Assembly (NCBI RefSeq): GCF_008806385.1
Contig: NZ_VZZK01000001.1
Location: 372,001-436,000, forward strand
Source: Methylobacterium soli
GTDB taxonomy: Bacteria > Pseudomonadota > Alphaproteobacteria > Rhizobiales > Beijerinckiaceae
DNA: 64,000 nucleotides
Direction: 5' to 3'
Shown here: in pieces, positions 11,819-20,108 of the stretch
How positions within the stretch are numbered: position 1 is the first letter of the stretch
Layout: each line of letters starts with the position of its first letter
The notes under the pieces: model-generated
The model's input: only the letters and a program-made list of their open reading frames with translations
What the model was told of the DNA's origin: nothing
The model's database searches: none
Position numbers and translations under genes: made by a program

Positions 11819-11882
11819 TCAGTCCTCTTCTGGCTCAGACTTCCTCGGGCTCAGTCCTCTTCGGGCTCAATCCTCTTCGGGC
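11819..11882. repeat. Four tandem 16-bp repeats duplicating the rlmE stop region
   Basis: Four imperfect copies of a 16-bp unit (11819-11834, 11835-11850, 11851-11866, 11867-11882). On the minus strand each reads like GCCCGAAGAGGATTGA, which encodes the last residues of RlmE plus its TGA. Because 16 is not a multiple of three, each copy places a stop in another frame. The first three copies lie just beyond the gene. Confidence 0.85.
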
Positions 11883-12583
11883 TCTTGCGCCGGGGCGCCG
11901 CGATAGCCCGTGGCCAGCACGTAGAGCTCGCTCGAATCGGCCCGGCTCGCCGGCGGCTTGACGTGGCGCACGCTCGCGAAGTCGCGCTTGAGGTCGGCGA
12001 GCAGCGTGCCCTCGGTGCCGCCCTGGAAGACCTTGGCGACGTAGGCGCCCCCCGGCGCCAGGATCTCGCGCGCGAAATGGGCCGCGGTCTCGGCGAGCCC
12101 GATGATGCGCAGGTGGTCGGTCTTCTTGTGGCCCGTGGTGTTGGCCGCCATGTCCGACATGACGATGTCGGCGGGGCCGCCGAGACGATCCGTCAGAAGC
12201 TCGGGGGCGGACGGGTCGAGGAAGTCGAGGGTGATGAATTCGACGCCCGTCATGGGCTCGATCTCGAGGAGGTCGATGCCGACGACGCGCCCCTGGGGCC
12301 CCACCACCTTGGCGGCGACTTGCGACCAGCCCCCCGGCGCCGCCCCGAGATCCACCACCCGCTGCCCGGGCTTCAGGATGTGATAGCGCTCGTCGATCTC
12401 CAGGAGCTTGAAGGCGGCGCGGGAGCGGTAGCCCTCGCGCTTGGCGCGCGCCACGTAGGGATCGTTGAGTTGCCGCTCCAGCCAACGCTTCTGGGACAGG
12501 GTGCGCCCGCGCCCGGTCTTGACCCGCTGCTTGAGCTCACCCCGGATACTGCCGCCGCCCCCTGCCCCACGCCGCTCGCTCAC
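11867..12583 (-). CDS. rlmE: 23S rRNA (uridine-2'-O-)-methyltransferase
   Basis: A 238-residue FtsJ/RrmJ family enzyme that 2'-O-methylates U2552 (E. coli numbering) in the 23S rRNA A-loop using SAM. The SAM site '[16 protein letters not shown]' is clear. The K-D-K-E tetrad is complete: Lys in 'AAFKLLEI', Asp in '[11 protein letters not shown]', Lys in 'YVAKVFQGG' and Glu in 'SSELYVL'. The start is a GTG at 12583 overlapping the upstream Ppx/GppA stop (GTGA), so the two are coupled. Its last codons and stop are part of a 16-bp tandem repeat. Confidence 0.96.
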   Translation of the reverse strand: MSERRGAGGGGSIRGELKQRVKTGRGRTLSQKRWLERQLNDPYVARAKREGYRSRAAFKLLEIDERYHILKPGQRVVDLGAAPGGWSQVAAKVVGPQGRVVGIDLLEIEPMTGVEFITLDFLDPSAPELLTDRLGGPADIVMSDMAANTTGHKKTDHLRIIGLAETAAHFAREILAPGGAYVAKVFQGGTEGTLLADLKRDFASVRHVKPPASRADSSELYVLATGYRGAPAQEPEED

Positions 12584-13686
12584 CGATAGCCTCCACGGCG
12601 CCAGACGCCGTCCTCGCGCATCATGTTCATCAAGAGCCCCTCGCGCAGGCCGCGATCGGCGATGCGCAGGCGCTCGGAGGGAAAGGCGCGCCGGATCGCT
12701 TCCAGGATCGCGCAGCCCGCCAGTACCAGATCGGCGCGATCGCGTCCGATGCAAGGGTTGTCGGCGCGCTGGTCGAGGCGGGTGTCGAGGAGATCGTCGA
12801 TCGCGTCCGAGACCTCGTCGTCGTTCATCCAGAGCCCGTCGACGCGGCGGCGCTCGTAGCGCGGCAGGCGCAGGTGCATGGCGGCCAGCGTCGTCACCGT
12901 GCCGGAGGTGCCGAGCAGGTGGAAATGCGGGGCGGTGGCCGCCGCCGCCGCCCGGATGGCGAAGCGCGACAGCATCACCGCCACCTCCTCGACCATGCCC
13001 TCGAACATCATCCGGGTGACCTCGGCCCCGCCGTGGCGCTCGGCCAGCGTCACCACCCCGACCGGGAGCGAATCCCAGGCGCGGATGCGCAGGGTCGGAT
13101 CGGCCGAGGGGTTGGTGGCGGCTCCGTCGAGCCAGGCGATCTCGGTGGAGCCGCCGCCGATGTCGAAGATCACGACCGATTCGGCCTGCGGGTCGGCGAG
13201 CGCCGCGCAGCCCGTGACCGCGAGATAGGCCTCGGTCTGGCGGTCGACGATCTCGAGATCGAGCCCGACGTCGCGGCGGACGCGCTCGACGAAATCGGCC
13301 CCGTTCACGGCGAGCCGGCAGGCCTCGGTGGCGATGATCTTGGCCCTCACCACCCCGCGCGCCTGCATCTTGCCGCGGCAGATCCGCAGGGCCTCGACGG
13401 TGCGCTCCACGGCGGCCTCGCTCAGGCGGTCCGAGCTGCCGAGGCCCTCGCCCAGGCGCACGATCCGCGAGAAGGCGTCGATGACGCGGAAGCCGTGCGA
13501 GGCCGGCTCGGCGATGAGCAGGCGGCAATTGTTGGTGCCGAGATCGAGGGCCGCGTAGGCGTTGCGGCGGCCGTAGCGGGCCGGCTGCGCGGCCGGGGAC
13601 GCGCCCTCGCGGTGGCCGCCCTCACGTTGGCCCGGGGGGCCGGCCGCAGGGCGGGCCGGCACGGCAGCGGCACTCTCGTCCCTCAT
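12580..13686 (-). CDS. Ppx/GppA family exopolyphosphatase/phosphatase
   Basis: A 368-residue member of the actin-like Ppx/GppA family. Phosphate-binding loops '[14 protein letters not shown]' and '[14 protein letters not shown]', and the adenosine-type motif '[13 protein letters not shown]', are present. The protein is short compared with about 500-residue Ppx and lacks the C-terminal HD-like domains, as in many alphaproteobacterial versions paired with rlmE. It could hydrolyse polyphosphate or pppGpp; the sequence does not decide. Start ATG 13686 is the best of several, because upstream Met codons add only low-complexity sequence. Confidence 0.9.
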   Translation of the reverse strand: MRDESAAAVPARPAAGPPGQREGGHREGASPAAQPARYGRRNAYAALDLGTNNCRLLIAEPASHGFRVIDAFSRIVRLGEGLGSSDRLSEAAVERTVEALRICRGKMQARGVVRAKIIATEACRLAVNGADFVERVRRDVGLDLEIVDRQTEAYLAVTGCAALADPQAESVVIFDIGGGSTEIAWLDGAATNPSADPTLRIRAWDSLPVGVVTLAERHGGAEVTRMMFEGMVEEVAVMLSRFAIRAAAAATAPHFHLLGTSGTVTTLAAMHLRLPRYERRRVDGLWMNDDEVSDAIDDLLDTRLDQRADNPCIGRDRADLVLAGCAILEAIRRAFPSERLRIADRGLREGLLMNMMREDGVWRRGGYR

Positions 13687-13851
13687 CGGCGGTGCCGAAA
13701 TCCTCAACGCGTGGCCCCGGCAGACTGCCCGGCCACCATTCATCGGGAAGCGTACAAGGTCGGGTGGGAACTGCAAAGCCTCGAATCGGCGACGCAGCCG
13801 ATCGCGGCGCCGCCCCGATCGTGTCAGCCCGGGAACGGCTTGCGGTCGAAC

Positions 13852-14325
13852 TCAGGCCATCGCCTTGGCGCCGCCGGCCATCCGCACCGTCGGGCGCAGC
13901 AGGCTCTTCACCTGGGAATAGGGCCGAGGCCGGTTGATCACCTCGTCGAGGCGCGACCACAGGGTCTTCGGGGAGAATGGCTTGGCGATGATCTCGTTGA
14001 CCCCGAGCGAGATCGCCCGGTCCACGACGTTGCGGCGGGGCTGGGCCAGCATCAGGATGATCGGCACCGTCGGGCAGGGCGAGGTGGTCGGGGTGCGGGC
14101 GAGGCGGATGAACTCCTCGCCGGACAGGATCGCGAGGTCCCAGTCGATGATGGTGAGGTCGGGCTTGCTCTCCGCGAGGACGCCGAGCGCCTCCGCCCCG
14201 TCGGGGGCCTCCAGCACGCGCTTGATGCCGACGCGCATCAGCATGTCGCGCACGATGCGGCGGATATACAGGCTCTCGTCCACCACCAGGGCGGAGAGAT
14301 CCGGGAAGGTCGGAGTCGCGATCAT
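13852..14325 (-). CDS. Single-domain CheY-like response regulator
   Basis: A 157-residue receiver domain without an output domain. The acidic pocket is at 'VVDES' (D16), the phosphoacceptor is D61 in 'LTIIDWDLA', and the conserved Lys lies in 'IIAKPFSP'. The C-terminus adds about 25 basic residues. Such stand-alone receivers shuttle signals between kinases or bind partner proteins; no kinase gene is adjacent. It reads in the same direction as Ppx/GppA but 165 bp upstream, so it is probably a separate unit. Confidence 0.85.
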   Translation of the reverse strand: MIATPTFPDLSALVVDESLYIRRIVRDMLMRVGIKRVLEAPDGAEALGVLAESKPDLTIIDWDLAILSGEEFIRLARTPTTSPCPTVPIILMLAQPRRNVVDRAISLGVNEIIAKPFSPKTLWSRLDEVINRPRPYSQVKSLLRPTVRMAGGAKAMA

Positions 14326-14710
14326 CGCTTGCGGAATCGGGCCGGCCCGGAACGTCCGGCGACCCGGAGCCTACGCCGGCGACCTTTTCGCTTCCCTAAC
14401 GTCCTGTGGGCCGAAGGGCGCCCAGGCGGGCAGGCCGGCAGTCCCATTGCGTACGCGGACGCCCCTGAAGCGGAGGGTCCGGGCTTGGCCGCCCGGGACC
14501 CGAACCGGGTTTCGAGGCCGTAAAAACGGCCCGCGGCACCCGGGAAGCGTGAGAAGGTCCTTGCGGTAAGGCCGGGATTGCGTCAGGACTGAGGCGTTAT
14601 TCTTGGTTACCGCGACCAGGAGTAATGATAGTGCGGAGCGTGGGCTGTCTGGGATGGCGCGCACGCGGTATTCGAGACGATGGTCGGCGGACGGTTTTTG
14701 CGAGCTTTCG
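14326..14710. other. 385-bp divergent intergenic region upstream of cold-shock gene
   Basis: This lies between the divergent response regulator and cold-shock gene. It contains a perfect hairpin, GGCCGT-AAAA-ACGGCC, at 14516-14531 and otherwise no gene I can support. If transcription of the cold-shock gene starts near the AT-richer stretch around 14590, the mRNA would have a leader of about 100 nt. Long leaders are typical of cold-shock mRNAs, but no cold-box could be recognised. Confidence 0.4.
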
Positions 14711-15520
14711 ATGGGACGTGGTCGTGATTTCAGGGGGCCGCAGAAGCGCGGCTTCGATGACGGTGCCGAGCCGCGGTGGCCGGATCAGGCACCGCCGAGC
14801 GGCGGATACGGTGGCGGCGGCTTCGGTGGCGGTGGTGGATACGGCGGCGGTGGCGGCGGTGGTGGTTTCGACCGCGGACCGGCGCGTGCAGCCGCTGCCC
14901 CGACTGGCCCGGAGCGCGATGCCACCGTCAAGTGGTTCAACAAGGAGAAAGGCTTCGGTTTCGTCGAGCTCGGTGACGGCTCGGGCGATGCCTTCCTCCA
15001 CATCCGCGCGGTCGAAGCGGCAGGACATGCCGACCTGATGCCGGGCACGCGCCTCACGGTCCAGACGGCCCAGGGGCAAAAGGGTCCGCAGGTGACGAAC
15101 GTTACCAGCGTCGACACCTCGACGGCCGAGGCGGCTCCGCCCCGGCGCGACGCTCGCCCACCTCGGACCGGCGGCTTCGGCGGCGACCGTTTCGGGGGCG
15201 GTGATCGCTTCGGCGGCGGCGGCGGCGACCGCTTCGGTGGCGGCGGCGGCGACCGCTTCGGCGGTGGTGGCGGCGGCGGTGGTGGCGGACGTTTCGCGTC
15301 CGGTCCCTCGGTCGAGATGTCCGGAACTGTGAAGTGGTACGACCCGGCCAAGGGCTTCGGCTTCGTCTCGGTCAATGATGGCGGCAAGGACGTCTTCGTG
15401 CACCGCTCGGCGCTGTCGCGGGCCGGCCTCGATTCCCTGGCCGAAGGTCAGCAGGTTACGCTTGCCGTGATCGAGGGCCAGAAGGGCCGCGAGGCCCAGA
15501 GCATCAACGTCGAGGATTGA
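14711..15520 (+). CDS. Double cold-shock-domain protein with Gly-rich linkers
   Basis: A 269-residue protein. Residues 1-70 are disordered and Gly-rich. The first CSD (about 73-145) has RNP1 'KGFGFVEL' and RNP2 'DAFLHI'. A linker of repeated 'GGDRFGG' units (about 155-195) follows, then a second CSD (about 198-268) with 'KGFGFVSV' and 'DVFVHRSAL'. Paired CSDs occur in alphaproteobacteria and bind single-stranded nucleic acid as RNA chaperones or antiterminators. The RGG/GGxRF-like linkers resemble RNA-binding low-complexity regions. ATG 14711 is preferred over upstream in-frame starts because those residues are not conserved in type. Confidence 0.92.
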   Translation: MGRGRDFRGPQKRGFDDGAEPRWPDQAPPSGGYGGGGFGGGGGYGGGGGGGGFDRGPARAAAAPTGPERDATVKWFNKEKGFGFVELGDGSGDAFLHIRAVEAAGHADLMPGTRLTVQTAQGQKGPQVTNVTSVDTSTAEAAPPRRDARPPRTGGFGGDRFGGGDRFGGGGGDRFGGGGGDRFGGGGGGGGGGRFASGPSVEMSGTVKWYDPAKGFGFVSVNDGGKDVFVHRSALSRAGLDSLAEGQQVTLAVIEGQKGREAQSINVED

Positions 15521-15564
15521 GGCCCGGCGGCCTTGCGGTCGCCGTGTTCCCTGATGAGATTGAG

Positions 15565-15592
15565 ACGGCGGTCCCTGGCGGGCCGCCGTTTC
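15565..15592 (+). terminator. Hairpin terminator after cold-shock gene
   Basis: ACGGCGG and CCGCCGT form a 7-bp stem with an 11-nt loop, 45 nt after the stop codon, followed by TTTCGCGTTT. Confidence 0.6.
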
Positions 15593-15619
15593 GCGTTTCA
15601 CGCCGCTCCGGGAGCCCCC

Positions 15620-15880
15620 ATGCGCGTCGCTTTTCTCCTCGTCAGTGGCCTCCTGCTCGCGGCGCCGGCTGCGGCCGAGGATTTCACGGGCTTCTACGCG
15701 GGGGTGAATGCCGGCTACGGGTTCCAGCGCGACCGGAAGTCTCGCGAACCCGTCTGGGTCCCGGCCCCCGGCCCCGGAGCCTCCGCCGCCGACGGGCTGC
15801 CCCCGAGCGCGGCCGGCGCCCTGCGGGCCATGGCGGGGAGCCGCCCGAATGCGCGCCAGGGCGCCGTTCTGCCGCAATAG
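15620..15880 (+). CDS. Short exported protein resembling the N-terminus of an Omp25/RopB-like porin
   Basis: An 86-residue reading frame with a clear signal peptide ('LLVSGLLLAAPAAAE'). It continues 'FTGFYAGVNAGYGF', the characteristic first strand of alphaproteobacterial Omp25/31-type beta-barrels. The rest is short and Pro/Ala-rich, with no further barrel strands. It is therefore either a decayed or truncated porin gene or a genuine small periplasmic protein. The ATG has a GGGAGC ribosome site, and the promoter may be within the terminator-bearing gap after the cold-shock gene. Confidence 0.55.
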   Translation: MRVAFLLVSGLLLAAPAAAEDFTGFYAGVNAGYGFQRDRKSREPVWVPAPGPGASAADGLPPSAAGALRAMAGSRPNARQGAVLPQ

Positions 15881-15919
15881 GCTCCGCCGGCGGTTCGGCC
15901 GCGAAGCGGGCAGGCGCGA

Positions 15920-16180
15920 TCAGGCCTCCTCCTGCGCGAGCGGGGAGGCGCCGGCCAGCGGCCGGATCGGCGCCGCGTACTGGAGGGCCCCGGATGCATC
16001 CTTGACCTCGATGCTCCAGCCCGCCACCGGGCGCCCGCCGAATTGCGCGTAGCTCTTGCAATCATCGGCCCGGCGCCGCGCGACCACGATGGCCGCCTCC
16101 AGATCGGGGAGGTCGAGACCGTCGGCATCCTTGAGCACGAGGTCGTCCGGGGACAGGACGTCGAAGAAGAAGATCGCCAC
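15920..16180 (-). CDS. DUF6894 family small protein
   Basis: An 86-residue protein with the DUF6894 pattern: N-terminal 'IFFFDVLSPDDLVLKDADG', then a helix 'LPDLEAAIVVARRRADD', then a strand region 'WSIEVKDASGALQYAAPI'. Function is unknown. These small proteins are abundant in Methylobacterium, Bradyrhizobium and relatives. GTG 16180 with an AGGTG site about 5 nt upstream is the preferred start; an upstream ATG at 16210 would add ten residues. A second family member lies at 17751-17966. Confidence 0.75.
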   Translation of the reverse strand: MAIFFFDVLSPDDLVLKDADGLDLPDLEAAIVVARRRADDCKSYAQFGGRPVAGWSIEVKDASGALQYAAPIRPLAGASPLAQEEA

Positions 16181-16359
16181 GATGCACCTACGGTCGCGGG
16201 CCTCGTCCAATGCAGCGGCCCGCTAAACCATAGATCGTTCTCTTACCCAAACACAGGGGTCAGGTGCACACGAACGGTTGTATTGTTGATCAAGTCGAGG
16301 GGTGATGAAACCGGCGGCTCGTCGGTGATCGTCAAGCTCAGGCCCGTCACCGGAGGCCG

Positions 16360-16515
16360 TCACGCCACGGCGCGCGTCTCCGACTGATGAGAGCGCCGGT
16401 CCGGGGCGGCGCTCCGGTCAGCATCCCGGTGGCCTCGGAGGGATTGCTCCTCGGACGGCGGCAGGTTGATGATCACCGGCTTGCCGGACACCGGGTCGAG
16501 GATGATGATCGCCAT
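16360..16515 (-). CDS. 51-residue small protein (candidate)
   Basis: An ATG at 16515 preceded by a near-ideal ribosome site (GTAGGAGT, 7 nt spacing) opens a 51-codon frame. It begins 'MAIIILDPVSGKPVIINLPP' and ends in a charged tail rich in Arg, Asp and Ser. The N-terminal strand-like segment followed by a disordered tail looks like a real small protein and not random sequence. It reads toward the DUF6894 gene. I do not recognise the family. Confidence 0.5.
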   Translation of the reverse strand: MAIIILDPVSGKPVIINLPPSEEQSLRGHRDADRSAAPDRRSHQSETRAVA

Positions 16516-16802
16516 CAGGAACTCCTACGCTCCCCCGTGAGGCGCAGTCCGCACGCTCGATGTGGCGGTTTTGTGATTCCCGGATAGGCCTCGGCGCCGG
16601 GCTGGGAATTGCGGGGACTGGCGCCCTCCGCCCCGTGAATGCAACTCAGGCTGGTTTCAAGCCAGCGCGCCTGTGCCTCGCGAGGGCGGGCGGGCCCTGT
16701 CCTTTCCGGGCCGAAGCGCTTAACGAGCCGCCTGAGGGCCGGGGCTCGGATCCGCGGCGCACCGTGAGGGATGCCGCGCCGCGCGGCCGCAGATGGATTG
16801 CC

Positions 16803-17732
16803 ATGAACGCCGTCACGATCATCGTCCCGATCTTCGGGATCATCCTGATCGGCTGGGCGGCGGCGGTGACCGGCCTGCTCTCGGACCGGGTCAGCGACGG
16901 GTTGTCGGAATACGTCTTCGCGATCGCGGTGCCGGCCCTGATCATCGGGACATTGACGCGCCCGGGACTCACCGGCGAGATCGCCTGGTCCTACTGGCTC
17001 GCCTATTTCGGCGGCGCGGGCTTCTCCTGGCTCTGCGGATCGCTGGTGGCGTGGCGCCGACACGGGATCGGACGCCAGGGCGCCATCCTGCACGGCTTCG
17101 CGGCGAGCCAATCCAACACGATCTTCGTCGGCGTGCCGACGATCCTGCAGGCCTATGGGGAGGCCGGCGCCTACCCGCTCTTCCTGCTGCTGGCGGTGCA
17201 CCTGCCGCTGATGATGGGCTTTGCCACCTTCCTGATCGAGGCCGAGGGTGACCGCCCCCTCCTGCACCGATTGCGGAGCCTCGCATGGGTGCTCCTGCGG
17301 AATCCGATCTTCGTCGCGTTGGTCATCGGGATCGCCATGAAGACGGTCGGCATCGTCCCGGGGGGCCCCGTGAAGGCGCTGCTCGACGCGTTCTCGGTCA
17401 CTGCCTCGACCTGCGCCCTCGTGGCGCTCGGCGCCGGCCTGAAGCGCTACCGCGTCCTGTTCGATCTCCCGGGCGCCCTCGTGGTGGCGGGCCTGAAGCT
17501 CGTGGTGCACCCGCTCATCGTCTGGCTCCTCGCCTTCCACGTCTTCGCGATGCCGGCGGCGTATGCGGGAGTGGCGACCCTGTTCGCGGCCATGCCGGTC
17601 GGCATCAACGCCTATCTTCTCGCGGTCCGGTACAAATCCGAGACCGGTCTCGTCGCGGCCTCGGTCCTGGCCTCGACCCTGCTCGCGCCGGCGACCACGA
17701 TCGCGTGGCTGATGATCCTCGGCCGGGCCTGA
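16803..17732 (+). CDS. AEC (auxin efflux carrier) family transporter
   Basis: A 309-residue inner-membrane protein with about ten hydrophobic helices. Two-fold repeat features of AEC carriers are visible: 'IVPIFGIILIGWAAAVTGLLSD' at the start, 'SQSNTIFVGVPTI' in the middle (the conserved helix break), and 'LFAAMPVGINAYLLAVRY' near the end. Bacterial members such as MdcF move malonate, malate or similar organic acids. ATG 16803 is used; upstream in-frame sequence lacks membrane character. It is convergent with the small DUF6894 gene. Confidence 0.88.
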   Translation: MNAVTIIVPIFGIILIGWAAAVTGLLSDRVSDGLSEYVFAIAVPALIIGTLTRPGLTGEIAWSYWLAYFGGAGFSWLCGSLVAWRRHGIGRQGAILHGFAASQSNTIFVGVPTILQAYGEAGAYPLFLLLAVHLPLMMGFATFLIEAEGDRPLLHRLRSLAWVLLRNPIFVALVIGIAMKTVGIVPGGPVKALLDAFSVTASTCALVALGAGLKRYRVLFDLPGALVVAGLKLVVHPLIVWLLAFHVFAMPAAYAGVATLFAAMPVGINAYLLAVRYKSETGLVAASVLASTLLAPATTIAWLMILGRA

Positions 17733-17750
17733 TCGCGCAGAGCCCGGCGC

Positions 17751-17966
17751 TCACTCGACGCACAGCGTCGTGAGCACCGTGCGGTCGCCGTCACGCACGA
17801 TCATGCGCCAATTGGCGTTGTCCCCGAGCTCGCCGCTGCTGAGCAGCTCCGCGACCGCCAGCTTGGCCTGCTGCAGGGCCGCGTCGAGGTCGAGCACCTC
17901 GACCCCGACCTCGTCACGCAGGGTGGTCAGCCCGTCGGTCAGGTCGAAAAAGATATGCTGGGTCAA
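17751..17966 (-). CDS. DUF6894 family small protein
   Basis: A 71-residue protein with the family layout: 'HIFFDLTDGLTTLRDEVG', then 'LDLDAALQQAKLAVAEL', then 'WRMIVRDGDRTVLTTL'. The start is a TTG at 17966 with an AGGGGA ribosome site about 8 nt upstream; no ATG fits. It is paralogous to the protein at 15920-16180. Function is unknown; the gene borders an AT-rich stretch that may hold its promoter. Confidence 0.75.
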   Translation of the reverse strand: MTQHIFFDLTDGLTTLRDEVGVEVLDLDAALQQAKLAVAELLSSGELGDNANWRMIVRDGDRTVLTTLCVE

Positions 17967-18218
17967 GATCAGTCCCCTGGCAGTTTACTGAAAAATTCCA
18001 GACAATTACTTAAATGACTACGCATTTAGACTGCCATTTGGCGGACCGTACACATTTAACTTTTCTTGGAAAGCACGAAATCGCACCTTCATAATAACAT
18101 GTTGCAATAGTAAGGACTTCGCGCTAGGAATTCAGGATAGATCGTTAACTATTCATTGATCAATCCGAAACACAGCCCGACTCAAAGGTACTAACACCAA
18201 GCGTCCCGGAGGAAAATC

Positions 18219-18398
18219 ATGTCAACCGGGTACGATATCGAACAGATGCCTGGGCGTCTTGCTTCGGAACTTACTGAACCGCAGGAGACACGCATTCTCG
18301 CACATCTTCGCGCGATTTTCTCGAAGATCGCCGATTCAGCGACGAAGCAGCTTGGTCTCCCTGAAGTACGCGTCGCCGATCCTCGTCTCGACGGCTGA
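18219..18398 (+). CDS. 59-residue small protein with strong Shine-Dalgarno (candidate)
   Basis: The sequence CCGGAGGAAAATCATG gives an excellent ribosome site 5-6 nt before ATG 18219. The frame encodes 59 residues ending at TGA 18398. The protein is acidic at the N-terminus ('STGYDIEQM') and has an amphipathic helix around 'ETRILAHLRAIFSKIADS'. It lies in a 500-bp AT-richer stretch, 73 bp before the LuxR-type regulator, with which it could form an operon. I do not recognise a family. Confidence 0.6.
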   Translation: MSTGYDIEQMPGRLASELTEPQETRILAHLRAIFSKIADSATKQLGLPEVRVADPRLDG

Positions 18399-18471
18399 TC
18401 GATCGGCACATCCGACACCGAATTCGTTCAAAATATGCAGCCACGCGCTGGCATCTGTGGGGAGCATCGCC

Positions 18472-19176
18472 ATGTCGATCGTCGGGGACGTGCCGACTGC
18501 CCTGGTGGCGTCGAGTTCGTTCGTGCGGGAGGGGCTGACCTCCTTCCTGGGCGGGACCCGGTTCCGGGTCGTGGAGATCGCCGCGGACCTCGATCGGGAC
18601 GACGGGCTCGCGCCGGTCCCGTCTCGTCCGGCCCTGGTTCTCGCCGCGCTCGACGACGCCGCGAGCGTCGAGGCGGCCCGCCGCGTCCGCGATCGCTGCC
18701 CGGATGCGAAGCTCGTCGTCTTCGGGCGGGCCGACGCGCCCGGCAACCTGCCGAAGGACCTCTGCTTCGGCGCGCAGGCCATCCTCGACCGGGACATCGG
18801 CCGCGACACCCTGGTCAAGGCCCTCGACGTCGTGATGTCCGGCGTCACCGTGCAATCCTCGGGCTTGTTCTCCTGGCTCCTCGAGCGCTCACGCATCGCG
18901 GCCGACGGAGCGGGCGACCGACAGCAGATCCTGATCGGCGGCCCGCCGGACGCGGAGGAGATGGGCGCGGCCTCCGGCCATCCCCTCTCGAGCCGCGAGC
19001 TCAACGTTCTCCGCTGCCTCGCGGACGGCGCGTCGAACAAGGTCATCGCCCTGAAGTTCGATCTTGCCGAGGCAACCGTGAAGATTCACGTGAAGAACAT
19101 TCTTCGCAAGCTCAAGACCCAGAACCGCACCCAGGCCGCGATCTGGGCCAGGGAGCATGGGATCTATCCGAAATAG
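18472..19176 (+). CDS. LuxR/NarL-type regulator with degenerate receiver
   Basis: A 234-residue protein. Residues 1-125 have a receiver-like fold, but the acidic pocket is missing ('ALVASSSFVREGL' instead of two acidic residues) and no clear phosphoacceptor Asp is present. A C-terminal LuxR-type HTH (about 165-230) is intact: 'LSSRELNVLRCLADGASNKVIA' and 'EATVKIHVKNILRKL'. It is therefore probably a phosphorylation-independent or ligand-driven transcription factor. ATG 18472 has a GGGGAG ribosome site; the in-frame extension upstream is atypical and AT-rich. Confidence 0.88.
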   Translation: MSIVGDVPTALVASSSFVREGLTSFLGGTRFRVVEIAADLDRDDGLAPVPSRPALVLAALDDAASVEAARRVRDRCPDAKLVVFGRADAPGNLPKDLCFGAQAILDRDIGRDTLVKALDVVMSGVTVQSSGLFSWLLERSRIAADGAGDRQQILIGGPPDAEEMGAASGHPLSSRELNVLRCLADGASNKVIALKFDLAEATVKIHVKNILRKLKTQNRTQAAIWAREHGIYPK

Positions 19177-19305
19177 GCCACGCCCCGGGGCCGGGGCCGG
19201 GGCCGGCAGCCGCGACCAGGCCGGCGATCCGCCGGCCGACCCCGAAACGCCTCCTCCGAAGCGCCTCCTCCGAAGCGCCTTTCCCGACCGCCGGGCTCGC
19301 GGGCC

Positions 19306-20070
19306 TCAGAGCCCCGCCACGTGCAGCCGAGCGCCCGCCTCGGCGAGCAGCCGCCGCTGATCCGCCGGTGCGCCGTAATCCGTCACCAGGGTCCAGGTCC
19401 GGGGAAGGGGCGCCCAGGCGGTCTGCTCGGCACGGCCGAGCTTGCTCGCGTCGGCGAGCACGATTACCTCGCGGGATTGCCGGATCATCAGCGATTTCAG
19501 CGTGGTCTGATCGAGGCTCGCTTCGCAGAGGCCGCGCCCGGCCACCACGCCGTCCGCGCTCATGATGGCGCGGTCCGCCGTCATCAGGCGCAGGGCCTCG
19601 ACGGCGAGCGGCCCCACGGTGCTCATGCTGGTCGTCCGGACGCCGCCCCCGAGAACGACGAGTTCGAGCCCCGGCGCCTCCGCCAGGAAGGGCAGCAGGG
19701 CGAGGTTGTTGGTGATGATCCGAAGCCGGCGCCGACGCAGCAATTGCCCGAAGGCGGCGACCGTGGAGCCGGCATCCAGGATCAGCGTGTCGCCATCCTC
19801 GATCAGGGCGATCGCCACCTGCGCGATGGCGCGCTTCTCGGCGCCGTTCACGGCATGCCGCTCGGCCAGCGTGGTCTCGACCGGATGCCGCGCCAGGATC
19901 GCGCCGCCATAGGTCCTGCGCACCGCGCTCGTGGCGGAGAGGTGCTGCAGGTCGCGCCGGACCGTCGAGGCGGAGACGCTGAAGCGGCGCGCGAGATCGT
20001 CCACGTCGATCTCGCCGGCACTCAGCGCGTCCATGAGCAGCGCCCGACGCTCCCTGCTGCGCATCGACAT
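19306..20070 (-). CDS. DeoR family transcriptional repressor of the threonate operon
   Basis: A 254-residue DeoR/GlpR-type regulator. The N-terminal winged HTH (about 1-57) includes 'SVSASTVRRDLQHL'. The C-terminal sugar-phosphate sensor domain has 'AIALIEDGDTLILDAGSTV', 'ITNNLAL' and 'LGGGVR'. It is the last gene of the kinase/dehydrogenase/permease operon, 38 bp after pdxA2. It is therefore expected to sense a phosphorylated intermediate and act at the TGCGCA motifs upstream of the permease (inference). ATG 20070 has a GAGGGG ribosome site. Confidence 0.92.
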   Translation of the reverse strand: MSMRSRERRALLMDALSAGEIDVDDLARRFSVSASTVRRDLQHLSATSAVRRTYGGAILARHPVETTLAERHAVNGAEKRAIAQVAIALIEDGDTLILDAGSTVAAFGQLLRRRRLRIITNNLALLPFLAEAPGLELVVLGGGVRTTSMSTVGPLAVEALRLMTADRAIMSADGVVAGRGLCEASLDQTTLKSLMIRQSREVIVLADASKLGRAEQTAWAPLPRTWTLVTDYGAPADQRRLLAEAGARLHVAGL

Positions 20071-20108
20071 CGCCCCCTCGGCTCCCCCACCCTGTCGGCG
20101 CCTCCGCG

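Noticed and set aside
14470..14531. Stretch resembling a tRNA T-arm (GACCCGAACCGGGT) before the cold-shock gene
   Set aside because: No acceptor or anticodon stem can be formed; it is GC-rich intergenic sequence with a simple hairpin.
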